Source: an uncultured Collinsella sp. (GTDB lineage Bacteria; Actinomycetota; Coriobacteriia; Coriobacteriales; Coriobacteriaceae). From it: a DNA stretch of 11,028 bases. Position numbers and translations under genes: made by a program. The stretch spans positions 1 through 11,028 of the forward strand of contig CABUZF010000023.1 of the NCBI GenBank assembly GCA_902495985.1, written 5' to 3'. Positions 7,066-11,028 of the stretch are shown here, one piece after another. The number at the start of each line of letters is the position of its first letter. Position 1 is the stretch's first letter. Under the pieces are notes generated by a model that was not told the DNA's origin, did not search any database, and saw only the letters and a program-made list of their open reading frames with translations.

Positions 7066-8313
7066 TCACGCCGCATTCAAGGCGGCAATGATGATTTCGA
7101 CGAGGCGCTCATGGGATCCGGCGGCAAAACCGGAGTTCATAGCCTCATAGGTGATTTTTTCGTACGCGTCGGGAGCCGGTAGGTACTTCTGTCCGCCGTT
7201 GACGAGCGTGGCAAAGAACACAGAGCCGGACCGAGCGGCGCGCACAGTGGCGCCGAATGCACTCGAGACCTCGGGTTGTACACCGACAAGCTCGACGTTT
7301 CCCAGCCGGAGCAGATAGACCCTCGTGCGCTGCTCGCCAGCGGCATGAAACTCATACGTTCGGTGCGGAGCCAAAGAGTGAAAATCGGCGCGTGTCTGAG
7401 CGGGCAGGAGAACGTCGACCGCGCGGGCATCGATGCCGGTAGCGTCATCCTCACGCGCCATGCGAGCGACCTCGATCAAAGCATCGCCCAAGGCCTGCCC
7501 CTGCTGGTGCAGCATGCGGTATCCGTCCTCATGGACATCGACCGTCTGCTTAACGCCGGCCGCATCGAACATGACGTTCATGGCGCGCTCCGCCGGACCT
7601 TGGTCGCCCGCGGCGCCTGGCAGCAACAGGGCAACGCCGCCCAGCTCGCGCTCGAGCGACATGGCGGCAAAACCAAAGAGGTCTCCGCTCGCCATGCGCC
7701 TCCCCTCGGAGTCGCGCGACCCGTCGAGCACGGAGGACTGAACATCCGCCATCGCGAGCACGGCAACATACTCGCCCCCGGCATCCCTTATGGCGAGTAC
7801 GGGCATCGTGTGGTCGGCAAACCCCTTGGGATTCGAGCCCAACCACCAGCCGGCAGGCGTCTCAATGTCGCGATTAACGTTCACGGGGCATTCGCCCTCC
7901 ACAGTGGCGAGCGTGGCAGAGCGAATGCCCGCAACAGCGCGCTCGACAGCCGTGCGGGCGGCAGCGACGAGCGCTGCGCGATAGCGCTCGTTGCGATTGC
8001 GGGTAGCATCGTCGGCAAGATGCCCGGGAGTGCGGACGTGAGGCATGGAAAACGTGTGGGTAGGAACCACCCAAGAATAAGCACCGCTGCAATTGGCGGC
8101 ATCCTCAACAACCTCACGCAGGTCGGCGAGTAGAGCCGGAGCGATCGAGGTGACCTCAAGCGAAAGGACGCAGGCGCGTCGCCCCGTCCCCTCGATGATA
8201 AGGGCACGGGCGAAGACCTCATGACGGAGTTCGTCGAAACCGTCGAACGGCAACACGTCCCCAAGATCGATGGCCACACGAGCGGCCCCAGCCCTCATCT
8301 CTCCTTCGTCCAT
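7066..8313 (-). CDS. Neutral/alkaline ceramidase-like protein A, altered active site
   Basis: A 415-residue cytoplasmic protein (no signal peptide) of the same family as gene B but very divergent from it. Family landmarks are HEVFARALII (31-40), PTHTFSMPH (84-92), VNVNRDIETPAGWWLGSNPKG (144-164), ELGGVALLLPGAAGDQGP (223-240), GVQPEVSSAFG (344-354, Glu348) and VNGGQKYLPAPDAY (371-384, Tyr378). Several canonical residues are missing: the second His of the HTH motif is Phe88, the His of the 'NFACHP' strand is replaced within LAMADVQSSVL (186-196), and the nucleophile Ser in GDxSP is Gly239. The chemistry may differ, or it may act as a partner of B. The ATG at 8311-8313 follows GGGGAG with 8 bases spacing. 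The frame extends to 8445 inside the upstream gene, which was rejected. It begins 26 bases after the amidohydrolase stop. Confidence 0.78.
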   Translation of the reverse strand: MDEGEMRAGAARVAIDLGDVLPFDGFDELRHEVFARALIIEGTGRRACVLSLEVTSIAPALLADLREVVEDAANCSGAYSWVVPTHTFSMPHVRTPGHLADDATRNRNERYRAALVAAARTAVERAVAGIRSATLATVEGECPVNVNRDIETPAGWWLGSNPKGFADHTMPVLAIRDAGGEYVAVLAMADVQSSVLDGSRDSEGRRMASGDLFGFAAMSLERELGGVALLLPGAAGDQGPAERAMNVMFDAAGVKQTVDVHEDGYRMLHQQGQALGDALIEVARMAREDDATGIDARAVDVLLPAQTRADFHSLAPHRTYEFHAAGEQRTRVYLLRLGNVELVGVQPEVSSAFGATVRAARSGSVFFATLVNGGQKYLPAPDAYEKITYEAMNSGFAAGSHERLVEIIIAALNAA

Positions 8314-8339
8314 GGCAGATACTCCCCTCTGATTGCTGC

Positions 8340-9374
8340 TCACTCGACACCGTACAGTTGCTGCGCCGTACCGCCAAGCACAAGGTCGCTGTCTGTATCG
8401 CTCAGATTTGCAGCGCGAACGCAGGCGACACCCTCGGTGAGCCACTCGCGTTTAACGGGATAGCTCGTGCCAAAAACAATATGGTCAGCACCCAGCACGT
8501 CAACCGCGCAGGCGAGGAGTGTCTTGCCCCAAGGCTGGGCATGGGACATGTCGAAATAGATGTTGTTCTCGAGGCGCCTGGAAACGGTCTCGGTATCGAC
8601 CTGAAAACGGCCAGAGGCGTCAGGGCGCTTGGGACCATGAGGCAGCAGCATCTCCTTGAACGCAAAGTATGCGCCGCCGAGCATGGAGTGGACCATCTTG
8701 ATATTGGGGTAGCGCTCAAAGAAATCACCAAAGATCTCTCGGCCGATCGCCGTAGTTTGGTCGACGCAGCGGCCATAAGAGCGGCGAAGGTTGTCGTACG
8801 CGAGAAGCGACTCGTTCTCGACCGGCACGGGGACATGGTGCACGTAAACGGTGACATGGCGTTCGTTCAGGTGCTCGAAAAAGCTCGAGAAGACCTGGTC
8901 GTCGAGATAGCGCTTGCCGTAGTGAGCGCAGAGCTGCACACCCGCAAAACCATCGTCGAGCCTGCGGTCGAGCTCCTCCAAATTCGCTTTGGTGCCAAAG
9001 GGCGGCACGGCGACAAGCGGAATCAGACGGCCACTTGACGCCTTCGCGTCAGCAGCCATACCGTCGTTGAAACGCCGGCACATCTCGAGCGACATCCACT
9101 CGTGACAGCCGGGGAGCTTGAGGATCGCCTTGTCGACCCCCGCCTTATCCATATCGGCCAAGCGCTTCTCGAGGGTGTAGTCGCCCTCAATGTAGTTAAG
9201 ACCCGGAGAACCGGCGGGCATCTCGATCACGATCTGTCGTTTGCCGGCGGAATTCATGGTCAGATAGCCTTCGGTGTCATAGGCGCGGGGTACCTCGGCC
9301 AAAAACTGTTCGCAGAGCGTCTCGTCATGAAAGATGCGCTCGTCGAACCAGTAGGAATTTGCATCGATAATCAT
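8340..9374 (-). CDS. Amidohydrolase-family (amidohydrolase_2 fold) protein lacking several metal ligands
   Basis: A 344-residue TIM-barrel protein of the amidohydrolase_2 (ACMSD-related) group. Typical segments are the N-terminal MIIDAN strand, DMDKAGVDKAILKLPG (74-89), a RFNDGMA helix (101-107), RLIPLVAVPP (116-125), GFAGVQLCA (142-150), VYVHHVPVP (176-184), RYPNIKMVHSMLGG (221-234), IYFDMSH (272-278), DHIVFGTSYPVKREW (297-311) and GGTAQQLYG. His179/180 and His229 remain at the strand-5 and strand-6 ligand positions. The strand-1 HxH motif is N6-S-Y8, however, and the strand-8 FGTDYP Asp is Ser304. It may be a metal-independent or repurposed hydrolase or decarboxylase. It is first in the cluster; a weak Shine-Dalgarno (AAGGCGG, about 9 bases) precedes the ATG. 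The reaction is unknown. Confidence 0.85.
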   Translation of the reverse strand: MIIDANSYWFDERIFHDETLCEQFLAEVPRAYDTEGYLTMNSAGKRQIVIEMPAGSPGLNYIEGDYTLEKRLADMDKAGVDKAILKLPGCHEWMSLEMCRRFNDGMAADAKASSGRLIPLVAVPPFGTKANLEELDRRLDDGFAGVQLCAHYGKRYLDDQVFSSFFEHLNERHVTVYVHHVPVPVENESLLAYDNLRRSYGRCVDQTTAIGREIFGDFFERYPNIKMVHSMLGGAYFAFKEMLLPHGPKRPDASGRFQVDTETVSRRLENNIYFDMSHAQPWGKTLLACAVDVLGADHIVFGTSYPVKREWLTEGVACVRAANLSDTDSDLVLGGTAQQLYGVE

Positions 9375-9406
9375 TGGTTGGAACCGCCTTTCATCTTGTT
9401 GAAAAC

Positions 9407-9436
9407 ATTCTAGAAAAGCAGGTACCCGGACATCAA
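9407..9436 (-). promoter_or_regulatory. Sigma-70-type promoter of the amidohydrolase-ceramidase-PTS cluster
   Basis: On the minus strand, TTGATG (-35, at 9431-9436) is separated by 18 bases from TAGAAT (-10, at 9407-9412, one mismatch from TATAAT). The start of transcription would be near 9400, about 25 bases before the amidohydrolase ATG. The site lies after the terminator of the upstream aminotransferase gene, so the cluster is a separate unit. Confidence 0.65.
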
Positions 9437-9455
9437 TTCCAGCTTAAGCCCACTG

Positions 9456-9472
9456 TATTCCATTTTGGAATA
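9456..9472. promoter_or_regulatory. Candidate operator: TATTCCA-TTT-TGGAATA dyad
   Basis: A perfect 7-bp dyad with a 3-base centre, TATTCCATTTTGGAATA. It contains ATTCC-N5-GGAAT, which fits the LysR-type T-N11-A rule. Its centre is about 64 bases upstream of the predicted transcription start. Another ATTCC half-site (9436-9440) lies 21 bases away, touching the -35 box. A site near -65 plus one at -35 is the layout known for LysR-type activators. The regulator itself is not identified. Confidence 0.5.
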
Positions 9473-9542
9473 GGACTAGCCGCTCACGCGCGAACCTCGC
9501 CCGCTCAACGAGACAAGCGCTAACAGCACGGGCTTAGACAGA

Positions 9543-9579
9543 AAACGGTCGGCCCGCATCCGTTGCGGGCCGACCGTTT
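9543..9579 (-). terminator. Strong intrinsic terminator of the aminotransferase gene
   Basis: A perfect 16-bp GC-rich stem pairs 9543-9558 with 9564-9579, with a 5-base loop, beginning 21 bases past the aminotransferase stop. On the minus strand the stem runs out into TTTTCTGT. This separates the aminotransferase unit from the downstream catabolic cluster. Confidence 0.88.
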
Positions 9580-9600
9580 CATTACAGGCTACCTTTACCG

Positions 9601-11028
9601 TTACGCCTGGCGGTAATGGTCAAAGAAGTCGGCGAGGTCTTCGAGGGACTCTTTGAGTACTTCCATGCGCGGCAGGTACACGATACGGAAGTGGTCGGGC
9701 TCAGCCCAGTTGAAGCCGCCGCCGCGCGTGATCAGGATCTTCTTCTCGTGCAGCAGGTCAAGGGCGAACTGCTCGTCATCGGTGATGTTGAACTTCTTCA
9801 CATCCATCTTGGGGAAGATGTAGAACGCCGCGCGCGGCTTAACCACCGAGATGCCGTCAATCTTGTTGAGCGCCTCATACACAAAGTTGCGCTGCTCGTA
9901 GACACGGCCGCCGGGACGGATGTAGTCGTTAACGGACTGATGACCACCGAGTGCCGTCTGAACGATCGACTGAGCCGGCACGTTGGAGCACAGGCGCATG
10001 TTGGAAAGCATGTTGATGCCCATGATGAAGTCGCTCATGCAGCGCTGGTTGCCCGAAAGCACCATCCAGCCAATGCGATAGCCCGCGATCATGTGCGACT
10101 TGGAAAGGCCACTAAAGGTAACGCAGGGCAGGTCGGGGGCGAGCGAGGCAATCGAGACGTGCTCGTAGCCGTCCATGCACAGGCGGTCGTAGATCTCATC
10201 GGCAAAGATCATCAGCTGATGCCTGCGTGCAACCTCGACGATGCCCTCGAGCACCTCGCGCGGATAGACGGAACCCGTGGGGTTGTTAGGGTTGATGATG
10301 ACGAGGGCTTTGGTCGCGCTCGTAATCTTGGACTCCATATCCTCCAGGTCGGGATACCAATCCGCCTGCTCATCGCACAGATAGTGCACAGGATGACCGC
10401 CGGCAAGGGTTGCGCACGCCGTCCAGAGCGGATAGTCGGGGCTGGGGATCAGAATCTCGTCGCCATTGTCGAGCAGCGCGTTCATCGAAAGCTGAATGAG
10501 CTCGGACACGCCGTTGCCCGTGTAGATATGCTCCATCTGAACGTTGGGCAGGCCCTTGATCTGCGAATACTGCATGATCGCCTTGCGCGCGGAGAACAGG
10601 CCGCGCGAGTTGGAATAGCCTTCGCAGTCGGGCAGCTGCTGGCGCATGTCCTTGATGACCTCGTCGGGCGTGCGGAAACCGAAGGGCGCCGGGTTGCCGA
10701 TATTGAGCTTGAGGATGCGCTCGCCCTCGTCCTCCATACGGGCAGCCTCGTCGACGACGGGACCGCGCACGTCATACAGGACGTTATCAAGCTTGGTGGA
10801 TTTAGAAAAAGTACGCATGGTGGTGCTCCTTGGAATTTGAGCTGAGGGATGGGGTTCGGGCTTGGAATCGTTGCGGGGTGATGATGCCTCGCCTTGATCG
10901 GCGTCGCCGGCAAGCAGCCAGGTAACATCGACCTCCAAAATACGGGCGAGCAGCTCAGCCACGTCGCGCCGCGGGATCGTCTTGCCGCCCACATATTGGC
11001 TCATCTGACTCTTGCCGAGTTTTTTGCC
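9601..11028 (-). CDS. alaA: XRE-type HTH / alanine aminotransferase (AlaA-like) fusion, 5' end outside the window
   Basis: A PLP-dependent class I/II aminotransferase, closely matching AlaA (YfbQ), which makes alanine from pyruvate and glutamate. From the ATG at 10818 it has 405 residues, the same length as E. coli AlaA as I recall it. Motifs are KLNIGNPAPFGF (37-48), YTGNGVSELI (99-108), PSPDYPLWTA (125-134), INPNNPTG (175-182), ADEIYD (206-211), PLP Lys240 in SGLSKS, and AGYRIGW with Arg248. The same frame stays open upstream with no stop and encodes the end of an XRE-type helix-turn-helix (KSQMSQYVGGKTIPRRDVAELL, then DVTWLLAGD), joined by a Pro/Ser-rich linker of about 25 residues. It is annotated as a fusion, partial at the window edge. 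A shorter product starting at 10818 is equally possible. The aminotransferase identification is firm; the fusion is less so. Confidence 0.85.
   Translation of the reverse strand, partial: GKKLGKSQMSQYVGGKTIPRRDVAELLARILEVDVTWLLAGDADQGEASSPRNDSKPEPHPSAQIPRSTTMRTFSKSTKLDNVLYDVRGPVVDEAARMEDEGERILKLNIGNPAPFGFRTPDEVIKDMRQQLPDCEGYSNSRGLFSARKAIMQYSQIKGLPNVQMEHIYTGNGVSELIQLSMNALLDNGDEILIPSPDYPLWTACATLAGGHPVHYLCDEQADWYPDLEDMESKITSATKALVIINPNNPTGSVYPREVLEGIVEVARRHQLMIFADEIYDRLCMDGYEHVSIASLAPDLPCVTFSGLSKSHMIAGYRIGWMVLSGNQRCMSDFIMGINMLSNMRLCSNVPAQSIVQTALGGHQSVNDYIRPGGRVYEQRNFVYEALNKIDGISVVKPRAAFYIFPKMDVKKFNITDDEQFALDLLHEKKILITRGGGFNWAEPDHFRIVYLPRMEVLKESLEDLADFFDHYRQA
10826..10831 (-). promoter_or_regulatory. 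Internal ribosome binding site before the AlaA start
   Basis: AAGGAG lies 7 bases before the ATG at 10816-10818, exactly where AlaA-like enzymes begin (MRTFSKSTKL). A perfect site at this position suggests that the 405-residue enzyme is translated on its own, even though the upstream HTH frame is continuous with it. Confidence 0.7.

Noticed and set aside
7276..8133. Plus-strand open frame (285 codons) opposite ceramidase-like gene A
   Set aside because: It is a mirror frame of a gene with clear family motifs, with no domain of its own. The same holds for 5878-6765 and 8358-9038.
8314..8445. 44-codon N-terminal extension of ceramidase-like protein A
   Set aside because: It overlaps the end of the amidohydrolase gene, is Arg/Cys-rich with no similarity, and the ATG at 8313 has GGGGAG at good spacing.
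9616..10845. Long plus-strand open frame (409 codons) opposite the aminotransferase
   Set aside because: It is antisense to a highly conserved enzyme, with no recognisable domain and no good ribosome binding site seen.

Overview
The window looks like chromosomal DNA of a high-GC Gram-positive gut anaerobe. Coriobacteriia, and Collinsella in particular, is my best guess. This rests on GC-rich coding sequence, strong AAGGAG-type ribosome binding sites, a Glc-family PTS permease, a short Firmicute-style peptide deformylase, and the overall look of the proteins. It is an inference; no rRNA or marker gene is present. No tRNA, insertion sequence, CRISPR array or phage gene is visible, and no stretch over 300 bases lacks a gene.

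Layout, left to right. (1) 1-1025: two hairpins, then a minus-strand gene for an unusual protein with an acidic N-terminus, a MarR-like winged helix and a tail of about twenty RGG repeats. (2) 1178-2593: minus-strand 14-TM MFS exporter of DHA2 type. (3) 2799-4169: divergent plus-strand pair, a 136-residue peptide deformylase and a LysR-type regulator. A hairpin at 4232-4272 separates it from the next, convergent unit. (4) 9374 down to 4293: a minus-strand cluster of four genes. In transcription order these are an amidohydrolase-fold protein, two different neutral-ceramidase-like proteins (A and B), and a PTS EIIBC permease. A good sigma-70-type promoter and a 17-bp dyad precede the first gene. 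(5) 9601-11028: minus-strand alanine aminotransferase (AlaA-like), in frame behind a partial XRE-type helix-turn-helix that runs off the window, with a strong hairpin terminator at 9543-9579.

The most interesting part is region 4. A sugar-type PTS permease sits with two cytoplasmic relatives of ceramidase (amide hydrolases) and an amidohydrolase-fold protein that has lost canonical metal ligands. This suggests uptake and phosphorylation of an unknown, possibly N-acylated, carbohydrate, followed by cleavage in the cytoplasm. The substrate cannot be read from the sequence. Other notable points are the asymmetry of catalytic residues between the two ceramidase-like proteins, the HTH-aminotransferase fusion with a perfect internal ribosome binding site, and the winged-helix/RGG protein.
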